From the NCBI GenBank assembly GCA_013399875.1, contig VXAZ01007724.1, forward strand, positions 124,001 through 188,000: DNA of 64,000 nucleotides, read 5' to 3'. The notes under the pieces are model-generated. The model saw only the letters and a program-made list of their open reading frames with translations. It was not told where the DNA came from and searched no databases. A program made the translations under genes and the position numbers. Of this stretch, positions 51,046 to 63,728 are shown in pieces. The stretch is from Gymnorhina tibicen. Its lineage: Eukaryota > Chordata > Aves > Passeriformes > Artamidae. The stretch's first letter is position 1. Every line of letters begins with the position of its first letter.

Positions 51046-54000
51046 AGGATAGCAGGAAACAAACTGATTTTATGCCTCTTATATGACATTCAAAGAGCAA
51101 GTAAGACAAATGAATATAACTAGGTGAAGGGACTTCTGTATTTTCCAGTGGATCAGTCTTATCCCTTCTCCCTACTGACAGTATGGATGAGTGGCATAGA
51201 AACTGAACTGATCTCAGAGAACAAGAGGAAAAAAAGCCTTAAAAATACAATTTTTATTTTCAGCCCCTCCCCTTGATCCTCTCATGCAGTTGTCTTTCAC
51301 CTCTCTTCAGTTTTAATCACAAGGTACGTTTTATTCTACCTCTAGCAAATTTAAACTTTACATCAGACAAAAAGTCTAAACCCTGAATTTTCTGCAATAC
51401 TTTATGTCTTTAAGGCTTTGAGAACTAATAATAGGAATACATAAAACTTACTGGGTATGTTCTTTCATCTACATATGAGTGTTCTGTTTAAAATACCATT
51501 TCATGAAAATTAAGATTACTTTCTGAAGGCTGATGACAGAAGGTATTCACCTTCAGATGAATCTAAAAGATGACTACCTTACAACCAATGCAGCAAAATT
51601 TAAAATAAGTTTCTCTACCCAATGCAGGAATTGAAGAAAAAATTCCTACACCACATTAATTGCTATAATCATATGTACTTGTAATTCACTAATTTTTCAG
51701 TATTCTTTCTGAAAGAAGGAAAGAGAAGGTTGTCAATTTAAATCAAAGTAGGTCTATGTATTTATTTGAGCTTCTACATACCAGGTGTGGTGCTGGGAAA
51801 CAAGTTTTTGCATTCATAGTATATGCATATATCATAACCATTATGATATATCATCCATTTTAAGGCAACACCATAGGACCATTAGGAAAGTGAGAAACCA
51901 GGATCAGGGCTGAGATTGTATTTTTACTCTTCATCAATTTAGCAAAAAAAAATAACAGTCAATTTTTAGGACAAAAAAAATTTAAAAGATTTTAAAATTA
52001 ATTTTTAGCACAAAATTAAAAACAAATCAAACCCAAACCAAAACCAAAACAACGGGCTTTTTCTGACTTCTATTTCCTATAACTGATCAATCCTTGTGAG
52101 TAAAATACATTATAGTAAGATATATTACAGCCTGATTAAGGTCCAACAGAAAATTTACTTGAATTCCAACGAATTAATATAACATATCAATCTTCCAAGG
52201 ACCAAAAAAATACAAAGTTGTTTTTAACCAAGCAATTGTAGACCTTCTGAAAAGGGAAGATATTTATCTTCCTAATTATTTGACACTACTGTCACAGGCA
52301 GAGTCCTGATCAGGACCTGTACCCTGTTCACCAGAAGTTTTCTGTTAGATACCAGGAAAAGAACAATTCCCCCGAGAAATGAAAACAACCTAAGTTAAAC
52401 ATAATAACTGCATGTAAAAAAATGACCAGAGGGGGCAGAGGTCCTTCCACTAGTGCTCAAAACAGTGATTTACCTCCTGTATCACTGAATGACAAAGCAG
52501 CACTCAAAGTAGTGTTCTGATGTTGTAGTGTTTCTATAATGAAGTCTTATTTCTCAAACACTGCTGTTTCAAGAGCGTAATGCTAAGAAAGGCTTTCAGA
52601 TCTTCATAGTACATTATCAAACCGGGAATTTATTCTGGGGGAAGTGGTCTATGTCATGGAACTACTTTCACTACTATATCAGAGTTACAGAAAGTGTCAT
52701 GATCTTAAAACTAAGTCTTTGCTCTTATCTGAGTCACTAACTTGGAGGTGGCTTGGGACAAAGCTGCAGCATTATGTTTCTGAAAACTATTCCACTGGAA
52801 ACAGACCAGATGCAGTCGGAAAGCACCAAGGATCATCTGGAGTGTGCGCTGTGGCTCGGTGGACTCACCACCCAAGGATCGCTACCTACAGGAAGATGTC
52901 AGGGTTTCAAGAGGCACTGCTGCAGCCCTGAGGCAGCACTAACAGCTGAAAGCTGCTCTCAATGCACGTAAGTGCCTTTCCAAGTAAATAAAAGCTGTTT
53001 TCACCCCTAATCTCCATGCAAGTCTTCTGTGGATGATTTCAGGAAAAAAGAATATAATTTCCAAGTAGATATGGAGAGATTTAAAGTTAATAGTAGACTA
53101 AGAAAAAATTGTAATTAGAGCATTTAATAGTCATCCTTTCTTCCATATTGTGTGGGAAGAGACCTTTTAAGATCCACTTGCACATCAGATATTATTATAA
53201 GATGTGACTTAACCCTGACCTTTTCAAGCAACAAAAGATATGAGTATGGAAGCAGAATACTTGACACAAAGCAATGAAAGGTGATTAGTTTCTCATAAAT
53301 GCTCCAACAAGGCAGTAATATGTGTGAATGAATTACAAATAAGGATAGTTTCTACTGATTTAGAAAATAATTTTTTAAGTAAATTTCGAAGTGATTTTCA
53401 AACTCTTCAGAAACCCTTTATATTTAAACTTAATACGTGATGAAGTTGTAATATACCTCTTTCTTATGCTTTCTGTTATATCTCGCTTCTCATATTTCAG
53501 TAGAATAATAATCTTATTCTAAACCAGAGCATTTTAAAACTTTTCCCTGAAAATGCATTTCTATCTATTCAAAGAAAAAAACCAATCAATCAGCTTAAAA
53601 AGAAAAATCCTTTAGAACAGTCCAAATTGCCAATCAGATAAGTACTGAATAAAAAGACCCCACCGCTATTAGCTACATTTGTTATTACACAGGTTATTTT
53701 CCTAGGGTTTAAAGATTAAAAGACTAGTAAAACACTGGCAAAAAGTGCCCTCTGAAGACTGCTCAGCTCAGGAACAAGATGAAATCACTGTAATGAAATT
53801 GCAGTCAGGAAATAAGGACAAAACCCACTTTGTCTCCCTCTACTGAGAGCCATAGATGTTGCTATTTATTTTTGTGTTCGGTTCAAGTAACTTCTTAAAA
53901 AGATTTCAGCACTGTTAATTACCTTAACGACACTTCCAACGATTATTCTGTATACAGGAATTGTTCCTGACATCAAAATAAACTATTACTTAATTGGGCA

Positions 54001-55225
54001 GTGAACAAATCACAGCTCTGTATCTCTTTTAGCAGCTGAACAGCAAAGTGATATGGTTTCAGCTGTGTGGGCCTAAATGCTTCATCAATCTTATTCACAG
54101 CAGCGAGTGTCCTCATAAAGTGGAAAGGATGCACAAGTGGATTAGGAAAGACTGATAAGCAAATCGCTGCTCTGTATCTTGTCCTGTAGCCTCACAGTAT
54201 TTGGAGATGTATCTGAGCCATTTGGATAAGAAGCGCTATTCTGTTACTCCCTTGCTGCACAGAGATCAGCAGGGCAAGTCTTACCCGTACCTATCTTCCC
54301 TGGAGATGGTGATCTCTGCTTTCTAAGAAAGTTACATTGAATCTTCCTGGTTACATTTTTATAATCACTATTTTCATTTTCAATGGACTAGGAATTGTGG
54401 GGAAACAAAGAAGAGATGTGATCTCATTACCCTCTGACTATCTTTCAGACTCACCAGGGTTTCAGACAAACAGTGGAGACATTTCCTGCAAAGCAGCACA
54501 GAAGGCCATAAGTGCACTGTACGGATGCTTCTGAGAAATACAGCCACCTCTGAGCCTCTCCTTTGCTCGTCGCTGTGAGTGGAGAGTGGGGCAGGACCCT
54601 GCCTCCAAGTGGAGCAGCAGCTCAGCCCAAGCAGTCTGTCCCGCTTCTCAGGTCACACCTCTTCCAACCCATAGTTTCCCAAGCTGTAGCCAGATCTTGA
54701 AACAATACAAAGCCCTTCTGCACCACATCAGTGTTTCTGTGTGAAGCTGGGGTAAGGGAAAGGGGATTAAAGCTGTCCATTCTCAGACTGACCTTTCTGC
54801 TCCTGCAGGAGGAAGCTCAAGGAAAACTGGAGGGCACACCAAACCAGCCTGGTGCCTGTCTAGAGTCTCGTACAGCAACATGTTAGCTCAGGCCTTAGAG
54901 AGTTAACATCTTCATAAAAAGCCCACACCCTCACAAATGACATTCACTGCCAGTTCCACCAAGATGGAAAAAGCCTGGCTAGAGGGTGGACCTAATCACA
55001 ACATAATGCCAAGGGTATGTGAGCTGCAACTGCCCTTGCCAAACCTCACCAACATGTAACTGAGCAAGAGCTGGCTCCCTTCAGATCTTCATGGTTTGGT
55101 ATGTAATGTTAGCACTATATATTTTTCCCCATTGAGATAGAGAGAGATGGAGGGAACAACTCAAAAATATATGTCAATGGAGGGGAAAACAGGATAGACA
55201 AAATAAGGACAATTTTTTCCCTTTT

Positions 55226-55255
55226 CATTCAATTCATTCATTCATTCATTCAATT
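55226..55255 (+). repeat. (ATTC)n microsatellite
   Basis: Five perfect ATTC units at 55232-55251 with imperfect flanking units. A simple intronic repeat. Confidence 0.85.
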
Positions 55256-56576
55256 ACATGAATGATATGGATACTTAATATTCTGTCCTCAATCACTGGT
55301 TACAAATTCAGGTTTGGAAAATACAAAAGGCTCAATATTTGGAAATATTTTTCCTTCTGATCCCTGTATCTCTAAATTACTGCCTGTTTCACCCAGAAAA
55401 TCTACTTCTGGCCTTCCCAGCCTTTGTACAAAATGCTGCTGCTTCCCTTTTGCCAGAGTTCTCTCTTTCTAGACAAAACCGTTGTGGGCAACATTTGAAT
55501 TATGGACCAACTAGTCAAATCTGCACTTGTCCTTCCTACTCCAAAGTTCCATGATGGTAATCAGTCTGACTGTGTTAGTAGCTTCAGAATTATAGTATTA
55601 AAGCTACCAGCATCTGGCAGCTATTTTAAGCAAAATTTTATTATTTATGGTATGATTTAGACACAAATACCATAATGGCAACTTTTCAAAGGCAATAACT
55701 TGCCACTAAGAAATTGCATATATTGATTCTCTGACACAAAACATTTTGAATCTTAGACTATTAGCACAAGAGAACCATAAAAACCTGATATTTTCATTGT
55801 TCTGAAAAAATTGTTTCATCTTACCAAGACTATTACACATACCCAGCAGATTTCAACTCAGTCAGGAGACTATGCCCAATTAGCTTAAGAAAAACTGCTT
55901 TCCAAGGATATAATAATATAATTTCTACAAAGGCTGTACCATTATGTCATAAAAAAGAATAGCATAAAAAATGTTTTCATGTATATTTTTTGGAAACTTT
56001 TAAAATCTACTACTACCTTTGACACATAAAGTTCATGTATTGTTCCACAAAATTCATTATTACACCTTTTTGATTCTTTTGATACTCCACTAAAGCTGAA
56101 GCATATTACAAAATATTGGGTTCATCCTCAACCAAAATTTTGCAAAAATGATCCTGCTTGTCTCTAAAAGAAAGATGTATCTAAACCTGTTGCTGTCTTG
56201 TGCAAACACCTGGGACAACTACAATGCAGCAAGTGTGCAGAGGACCAGCACAATTCTGACAGATAGGAAAAAATAGTGCTATAATCTTTAACAGATTCAC
56301 GACTAGTGGCAGGATACCACTGACAGTTGAGACCTTTGCTCAGACCAGTGATGGGAATTTTATATACATAATTATAGTGCAAACCAAAAAAAGGCTGAAG
56401 TTTGTGTTACTAAATCTAATCCATACAGACTGATCATGACACTCTTCTGATCTATGTTTCCTTTCATGTACTAAAATAAATAGTCTTCATACATTCCAGA
56501 TCTCATTAAACCTTAAGCTTCTGAAATTCAATCTCATATTTGAAAAATTAAACCATATAATTTGGATTTACCATAC

Positions 56577-56830
56577 CTTACTAAACTGTTTGCAGCATCA
56601 GGATCATGTGCCGTTACTGTGCCAACAGGAGTTCCAATCTTTGCATTTTCATAAACTTCCATGACATAGGAAGGCATAGTGAAGAGCGGAGGTTCGTCCA
56701 CATCGCCAACGATGACCTTCAACATGGTTACATCTTTGAATGGTCCCAGGTGTGAAAAGCGAAAATCAAGGTGAGTATTTGCTCCTTCTATATTAAGTGT
56801 ATATGATTTCTTTTTTTCATAGTTGAGTGG
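56577..56830 (-). CDS. CDH18: CDH18 exon: EC3 end to EC4 start (254 nt)
   Basis: It encodes the second half of EC3 and the first third of EC4. The acceptor ctgccaacag precedes CCA CTC AAC TAT (PLNY), phase 0. The donor is TTAGTAAG|gtatgg, phase 2, splitting the Arg codon of LVRY. Visible motifs, in order, are PLNYEKKKSYTLNIEGANTH, HLDFRFSHLGPF and the EC3-EC4 calcium linker IVGDVDEPPLF. That linker has the VDEPP form typical of type II cadherins in place of DxNDN. The exon then gives SYVMEVYENAKIGTPVGTV and DPDAANS, an EC4 calcium site. The 254-nt length is usual for this exon. A Met codon lies inside the exon, but the open frame clearly extends upstream to the acceptor. Confidence 0.97.
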
Positions 56831-59800
56831 CTGTTGGCAGAAAAAAAATAATTCTCAGAGCCATTCTGTTCTCCAGATAATCCTGGTAGCAACCTAACAA
56901 CATTTTTTCTGTTTAACTTAAACATTTCTTCATGTTACAAGAAACGCTTGATATTTTTGATATTCTGGCAGCCACTGCCATACCTTGGATGTAGATGGAT
57001 ATACATGAAGCAGGATGGACTCAGTTTTTCTCCACAACAGCATATTGGAAAAGTACTAGTTTTGAAAATAACCCAGGGTTTAGAATGAGCCTCAGATTCT
57101 GCTTTCATGATAATGTAAACTGTCTGTGTTTTGTCACCTTTTGGTTTTAATCAATAAATCCTAAATCCTGAAAAAGGTAGAGTCTGATGTATCCCAAATT
57201 AAATTAACTTCACATTTTTAATAAAAATGTTTTATAGACAGTAACAGGGATGTTAAAATTCTCTTGGGCATCTCTTAAATCCTCAACTGAAAAGAAGCAA
57301 CTTCCTGCAGGAAAACACTAATTTACTGTAAGAGACAGGAACTTTTATGACCAGGTGACCCTTCTAGTGAATGAGGGAAAAGCTGCAGATGTAACCCATC
57401 TGTTTCCAACAGTCTCAGAACACAGTCATATTATTAAAAGAAGTTGCATATGCATGGATTTTTTTTTTTTAAATCAAAATTTTTATTGACATTATGACAT
57501 GGCAGAATTCCACAGATACCAGTATGATTCTGTGTGGACCTGACAGCCTGTCTAACAACAGCTCTTCATCCAAGTTTAAACTGGTATTTCCTGTCACCCC
57601 AAAGGGTGGAAAGTAGTACGTTAGGCAAGACATACAAGGAACTAAATATATGATTTGTCACTGTCAGTGTGTGTTTTGTAGATAAAATCTACAGTAAATT
57701 TGAATGATGATATATAAGAAAAACCGGTCAGGATTTATATATGCTTTTTATATTTCTTTGATTTCTCGTCTGTGTACTTAAGGACAATAATTCGTTCTCT
57801 GAACTCTAACAGTATAAGACTTTTGGGACCCTTACATTCTCTGTTTCCCTGTCCTGAATGTAAAAATAAAAAGTCATGGAAATGTACCATAGCTTGGTAA
57901 ATCTATTACTATATATAAAAAGAGCGCTAAGTATGCTACTCAGTTAAATCAACTCATAAAGAAATATAAGTTTCATAAATTCTAACTCAGATGTTCATTA
58001 ATTTATGATTTTTTTTTATGAGCAGTGAAATATTGAACAGTGATTTTCATTTCTCTGCAGCATGTATCTTCGAAGAGTAAATAGGTTTAAAATAGGACTG
58101 CAACATGTAACTTTGACGTCTTTTCGGAAAACTGAGTTTATACTGACAATGACTGGATTAATTTCTACAAGAAGGTTAATTTTTCTCAGAAAACACGTGG
58201 AATGACACGAAGTCCTGTAGTAACACAAACTCTTTTTTTTATGTAGCTATTCAATCAGACACTAATAACACTTCTTTTTTTTTACAGGAATAATCTATTT
58301 AGATAATCAGAAAAAGCTGACATTTCATATATAGCCAAAGTAGTTTTTTGTTTTAATTTCCTTTTTTTCCTTCCTATAACATCTCAATCATTAGCTGTAC
58401 CCATAAGGTGAGAGGCAGACTTGTCTTGTGTCTCCAGATATGCAAATAATTTCTATATTTACTTAAAATTGTCTCAACACTGAAGGTCATTAAGTCTTCC
58501 TCAGAAAGAAAGCAGAACATTCACATTTTAGATGAATTAAACAGAATTTTTGTTCATGTTTTTTATTTTCCCAAAGAATAATGCCATTCCATGACAATTA
58601 CCAACATAACTCCAATGTTTATTCACAGGCTACAGAGATTTTTGTGCCAAACTGAAAATGCCAAGTGTAGGTCAAGAGAACAGTTACAGGGCTAACTGGA
58701 AAATGCTGCTGTACATTATACTGCAGTTTGTGCTTCTAATAGGAGACTCCCAAAAGGAGTTACAGAATTTTATGAGAAATAACGAAATATTTCTTGAACA
58801 TTTCCAGTCTCATTATTGCAAAATGGAAGAGACATGGGCTGTTAGGTACTTTTTCTGGGAAGCCTGAATGATACTTGCTGACTTGAGGTCAGGAAAGTTC
58901 TAGAATATTTTTCTGAAAATCATAACGAAGAGGGAGCATGATGACTATTCTTTGCCTGACAGATACAGAGAATAATGGCTTTTACTGGGCTATTTCGTTT
59001 GGGTTTCCTCCAGTTTCCCACTCAAACAGGGAAATGCTCGAGAAAAAGTGGAAATACTTCATGACAGTTTGCAGTCAACCTTTTGTGGAAGAATCTTTGA
59101 GAATGAAGAATGGCTCCACAGGTTTGTCAGTAGGAAAGATCATGAAAGTACTGGATATTTCAGGTCAGCCCAGAATGAGACTAGAAAAGATTCTGTCTAA
59201 CACTCAAAGCCTTTGCACACATGTTGAAAAGACTAAATTGAGGCACTGAAAAATTTTATTTTTGCATCAGAATCTCACATAAGTGAAGTTTTAATATTTT
59301 GATGAGGATTTCAGATCATTAGACAAAATAATATATTTACTTCTGGCTTTTCTGATGTGCCTACTGTAAATTCTTCTAGAGAAGTACTAGAGGTCAAATC
59401 ATTCTATTCTACTGTTATAGAAGGCACTGACATCTGATATACAAAACTTAAACAGTTCTGTTCTTAGTTTAGATTATCTGTTTTGGGTGGGCTATCAAAA
59501 AATTCAGCTTGAAACCCAATCTAAATTAAAAGCAATTACAGCACACAGAATATAATACACTTATTAAACTGCATACAAGATCTGAGTAAAAAAAGAGAAA
59601 AATAAACAAAGAAAAAAACCAAGATCACTTTTTCTATACTGTAAAAAGGGATAAGTTACCTGAGGAAATAATGGAGGTATTACACACAAACTTATATAAC
59701 TTTAAGTGCCGAATTTCTGCTCAACTGGAATATAACATTACCTAAGCAAAACGTACCTCTTCTTGTCTTGATGTAAAAAATGACTTAAATTCTTGCCATG

Positions 59801-60724
59801 TGTATGTACAAGAACAGGCCACATATGCTTTTGTCATATTCTCAGTCATAGTGAAAAATTTTTTGAAGCTACTTTGTCTGTCAAAACCAGTAAGAAATGT
59901 GATTTAAAAGATTTCATTTTGTTGCAAATTCTTCATTTTTGCTTCATGTTTTGAATATGCATAAATGTCATAGTTAATGAACAGTAGCCGTGGTGAGAGT
60001 ACAATGCTCATTTTGAAGAAGAAATGACAGATTATGGTTTTAGCTACAAGGCCATCAGGAAATAAATTCAGTGGTGTAAAAAAGACAGCTTACTTTTATG
60101 TGGTTGAAAAAGGTGGGTATTACATAACCTTTACAAAAGACACTGAGTTAAAGCTTTTTAAGATATTGGAAGAGATCTTTTAAAATCTTTATGAATTATA
60201 AAAATAATATTTCCTTGAGTTAGAAACTATTTTTAATATCTTAAATACATATATATCTATTCAGAAGCAAAAAAATATAATATGCTTTATGATAGTTTTT
60301 ATTTATTCTCTTCTTTCACATTTTCTCAGGATTTCATTCCTCCAACCATTAACCAAGACCAGAATACATATAAGCAATTTTGAATATTCACTCACTTTTA
60401 ATTTTTAGGGTCTATGGATATATATAATTGATATCTACAAGACTCAGTAACAACAAACCCACATGAAATCTCTCAACTGACTGGGACAAATAAAGGTAAT
60501 TCATATAAATGATAACTCTGTGATAGCTTGAACTGTAACATTTTAAGTCTTTAGCACAATACTGGATGATTTAGATACCAGCTGGAAAGTAAATCGAAGA
60601 ATAACAGTCTATGAAAACTGAATTACACATTCATTGCCAGAGATAAACTTTCTATGTCAAGATTCAAGTAGTTTGGGGACAAAAGTAGAATCTTCACCCA
60701 AATTTTACATCTTCTATGGCTTAC
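56831..60724 (-). other. CDH18: CDH18 intron between the 188-nt and 254-nt exons, about 3.9 kb
   Basis: A phase 0 intron, donor gtaagcc and acceptor ctgccaacag. AT-rich with short plus-strand ORFs (58658-58867, 58938-59249) that match nothing I recognise. No transposable element was identified. Confidence 0.85.
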
Positions 60725-60912
60725 CTTCTTCAGAGAGAGAATTCCTTCCCTTGTTTCTTTGTCAGTAGATATGGAGAATACCCCAGAGCCATCACCATTT
60801 ATAATTGTGTACTTCATGTCTGCATTTGAACCAGTGTCTGCATCATTTGCTTTGATTTTGCCAACTGCTGATCCAACTTGAGCCGACTCAGGAACATACA
60901 GTTGATAATGTT
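60725..60912 (-). CDS. CDH18: CDH18 exon: start of EC3 (188 nt)
   Basis: This is the most upstream CDH18 exon in the window and encodes the first half of extracellular repeat EC3. It enters in phase 1: the acceptor ccccttcag is followed by AA, completing a Lys codon begun in the previous exon. It leaves in phase 0 at AAGAAG|gtaagcc. The 63 residues include HYQLYVPESAQVGSAVGKI, the calcium-site motif DADTGSNADM, and DKETREGILSLKK, the EC3 counterpart of the LDRE region. The 188-nt length and phases match the usual type II cadherin exon layout. Read-through past the donor would add about 28 unrelated residues before a stop, which helps place the boundary. Confidence 0.97.
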
Positions 60913-62394
60913 CTGAAGGGGGAAAAAAACCAACATAATAGCTTGGACATTTTCTAGTCAAACTAAATTAGAGAACCATATGAAAGCTAGCATGTTTTTA
61001 TGGTTTGCTGGGTTTAAGCCAGGTAGCACGACTGGACTGCAGAAGTGCCCTTGGTAAGCATGTAGCAAGAGAAAAGCAAAATTTAAATTGACTTCAGAGA
61101 TTAAACCTTAGGCGTGGCAGAAACCCACTACGGGTTGGACGGATTGAAGAAATTACCAACCTATAGAAGCTTCAATTGAAAAGGGAATAGATATCATCAC
61201 TAAAATATTGCTATCTTTACAGACACCTGCTAGAAAACAGAAGATTTCATTGTAAATCTATTCAATTTATTGCACAACAGTTCCAAAACCTATTTGTAGT
61301 TTTGAATTAATTTTTTATTACTAGCCCAGAGTACTACTAAACATCTAGTGCTGTGATAAAGGATGGACAAGTGCACTAAACTTTGTTAGTCTAAAGGGAA
61401 AGAGAGGTTTCCTAAGAAAACGAAAAATAAGTTATTGTTCATTTCGGAAATCTGAAGGAAAATAAGAAATGTCCAGCCGATGAAAAAGTACAATTTATCA
61501 TGTAAAAGATAAAATACCAGCACCGATGTAACAAGACAATTACTTAATTCTATTAAAACTCATCCTTAATACTTCGATGCAATTCTTTTTACACATGTAA
61601 AAGCCACCTACGCAAATTTCCAAATAAATACCCTGCAATGTTTTGTGCTTACAGATGATGTCAACAGACACTTTAGTATTGCTGGTTGCTTTATTTCATA
61701 CATAAAATTATAGTAATGGGATGAGATTCATTTTGAAATTTACTTATTGTTAAAATAAATGCAAAATATGGGTTTTTGACACTTTTGCTCTTCCGAAAAG
61801 GAAAAGGTTAAGGTCATTAAGAATATGTTATATAATCATGTCACTTCAGGAGCTGGATGTGCATAAGCTCATATGATAGGGTGAACTAATTGGAGACTTT
61901 CAAATAGTTGAGCTTGTTCAAATATATCTATCTACATGACACTACATTCTGCTTTATAATCACACCCTAAGTGTTAGCCATCTGTTTCAGAAAATTGTTT
62001 TACTGATACCAGCTTCAAAGACTCTTAAATACTAAATCTTCAAGCAAAACAAATATTTGAAATGACTCATGAATTATCTGTCAGGTTTTGTAGAACTGAA
62101 ATGTTTTTTAAAAAGATAGATTTAAAAGAAAACTGTTGAAAAAATAAAAACTCTTAGATTATAAAGTTAGAAATGCCTCCCAACAAGTATTTAACCACAG
62201 CTTCATAGAGACAGCTTGATGATATCTCATACAGACATGAGCCAAATAGATAAATACAAAAAATACTATCTAAAAAAACCAAACACACAAGAAGATAAAA
62301 TTCAGCAACCTGAAGGTTAGATAAACTATATTGTAGACATTTATTTAGGCTAGTGGAGGAAACTCGAAATGTTAAACACTAAATCGCTGTAAAC

Positions 62395-62612
62395 TTTATT
62401 TATGTTAGAGGAATTGACTAAAGGCTCAACTGGAACAGGCTCCCGAGAGAAGAGGTCACAGCATCAAGACTGTCTGAATCCAAGATGGATTTGGACAATG
62501 CTCTCAGGTACATGCTGTGACTCCTTGGGTGTTCTCTATTGGGACTTAATGACTCGGATGGGTCCCTTTAAACTCAGCACAATCTGTGATTCTGATTCCA
62601 TGAATGTTTCCT
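62395..62612 (+). mobile_element. CR1 3' end fragment
   Basis: A sense-oriented CR1 3' region: ctggaacaggctcccgagag, then tgctgtgactccttgggt, cggatgggtccctttaaact, cagcacaatctgtgattctg. This is the familiar 'gatgggtcccttccaactca ... ctgtgattctg' ending. Only about 220 bp remain, diverged from consensus. Confidence 0.75.
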
Positions 62613-63384
62613 TGGGATAAAGAAAGTTTGATAGAACACTGTAAAATATGGGGTGTGTATACTGTGAATTTAAAATTCTGTATTGCAAACTATGAGTCTG
62701 TCTCAACCCTCTGAAACAACTGATTGGGAAGATAGGAGCCCTGAGGATCAGGTATTATCAGCCTTTAGCAAAACTTTTCCACCAAATCTGCCCATGTTGA
62801 ACAGATTTTTCCTATGCTTCCAGTATTGCAAACCTCCAGGAGCTGTTGTGAAATCTTTTGGGGATGGTCTAATTTTTTCTAGAGGAGCTGCGCTGTTTCT
62901 TACAGATCAAGAATCTTGGTTGATTCAGTTCTCAACTTTCATCACATTCACTCAGATGCAGATTCACTTTGCTCATGATATGAAGAAATTAATACTCTTT
63001 TCCAGATAATGTACTGGATGCGGTATCAACTTGCAGGACTTTAATCTATTCTAATTGAAACATTTTCCAAATTCGTGTATATGATCTTCATCATTCAGTA
63101 AACTTTATAGCTTATCTGTCATTATAGTACAGAAACAATTTATTTCTCTTTAGAACAATATATTTGCATTTCAATTAGCCTACAGGCAAGCTTCAATGCT
63201 GTGTCTTCCTCTCAGAAAAGTAGTTTCTGTCTAAACCTCTCAAAAAAGAAGTATAACAGTATTTAATGAAAATCAATAAGCATAGTATTAAAATTATTGT
63301 ATTTATTAATCTACTCTATTCTGTTGATAATTTTTACTTAGTTTTATAGGCTATGATGTCTTCTCAAACAGTAGACACTATCTT

Positions 63385-63728
63385 ATTTAATAGTGGAAGG
63401 GAGAAGAGACGTAATACTGAACAGCAGCTTGGGAAAAAGTACACTGGAGGGCAGGGCTGCTGCTCAAAGGGACCTGGATGTGCTGGAGAAATGTTCTAAC
63501 ACAAACCTCATGGCATTCAATGATGGCACCAGGGGAAGAATAGTGCCATTCATCAGTTCATGCTGGGGCCAGCCAGTTGTAAAGCAGTTTTGCAGGAAGG
63601 GACCTGAAAAGGACCTTTCAAGGCTTTACCAGACAAGACTCTTAGCAACTTGATCTAACTGAACCTGCTTTAAACAGGGCTTTGGGTCAGATTACCTTTT
63701 CAAGTCTCACATGAACCTATGATCCTGC
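63385..63728 (+). mobile_element. CR1 fragment with ORF2 end and 3' tail
   Basis: The sense strand shows a CR1 ORF2 C-terminal block (AAAQRDLDVLEKCSNTNLMA in the 63393-63653 frame), resembling the 'QRDLDRLE...NLMKFN' segment of the CR1 protein. It then jumps to a 3' end block: gaacctgctttaaacaggg, ctttgggtcagattacctt, cctatgatcctgcc. Internal consensus sequence is missing between the parts, so this is a decayed, deleted copy. Confidence 0.7.

Larger units (their letters stand above)
42745..56576 (-). other. CDH18: CDH18 intron between the 254-nt and 137-nt exons, about 13.8 kb
   Basis: A phase 2 intron and the largest in the window. It holds a perfect 62-bp tandem duplication (44952-45075), an internally deleted CR1 (50480-51045), an ATTC microsatellite (55226-55255) and GC-richer patches around 48300-49200 and 54500-55100 that I cannot assign to a repeat family or gene. 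Two stretches (46800-47110 and 53860-54240) are flagged as candidate regulatory elements. Confidence 0.85.

Noticed and set aside
52644..52973. ORF followed by a strong donor-like GTAAGT at 52968, a possible plus-strand exon
   Set aside because: No matching acceptor or partner exon and no recognised protein. A single GTAAGT is expected by chance.
58658..59249. Two neighbouring plus-strand ORFs (69 and 103 codons) as a possible retropseudogene
   Set aside because: No family recognised, no poly(A) tail and no target-site duplication seen.
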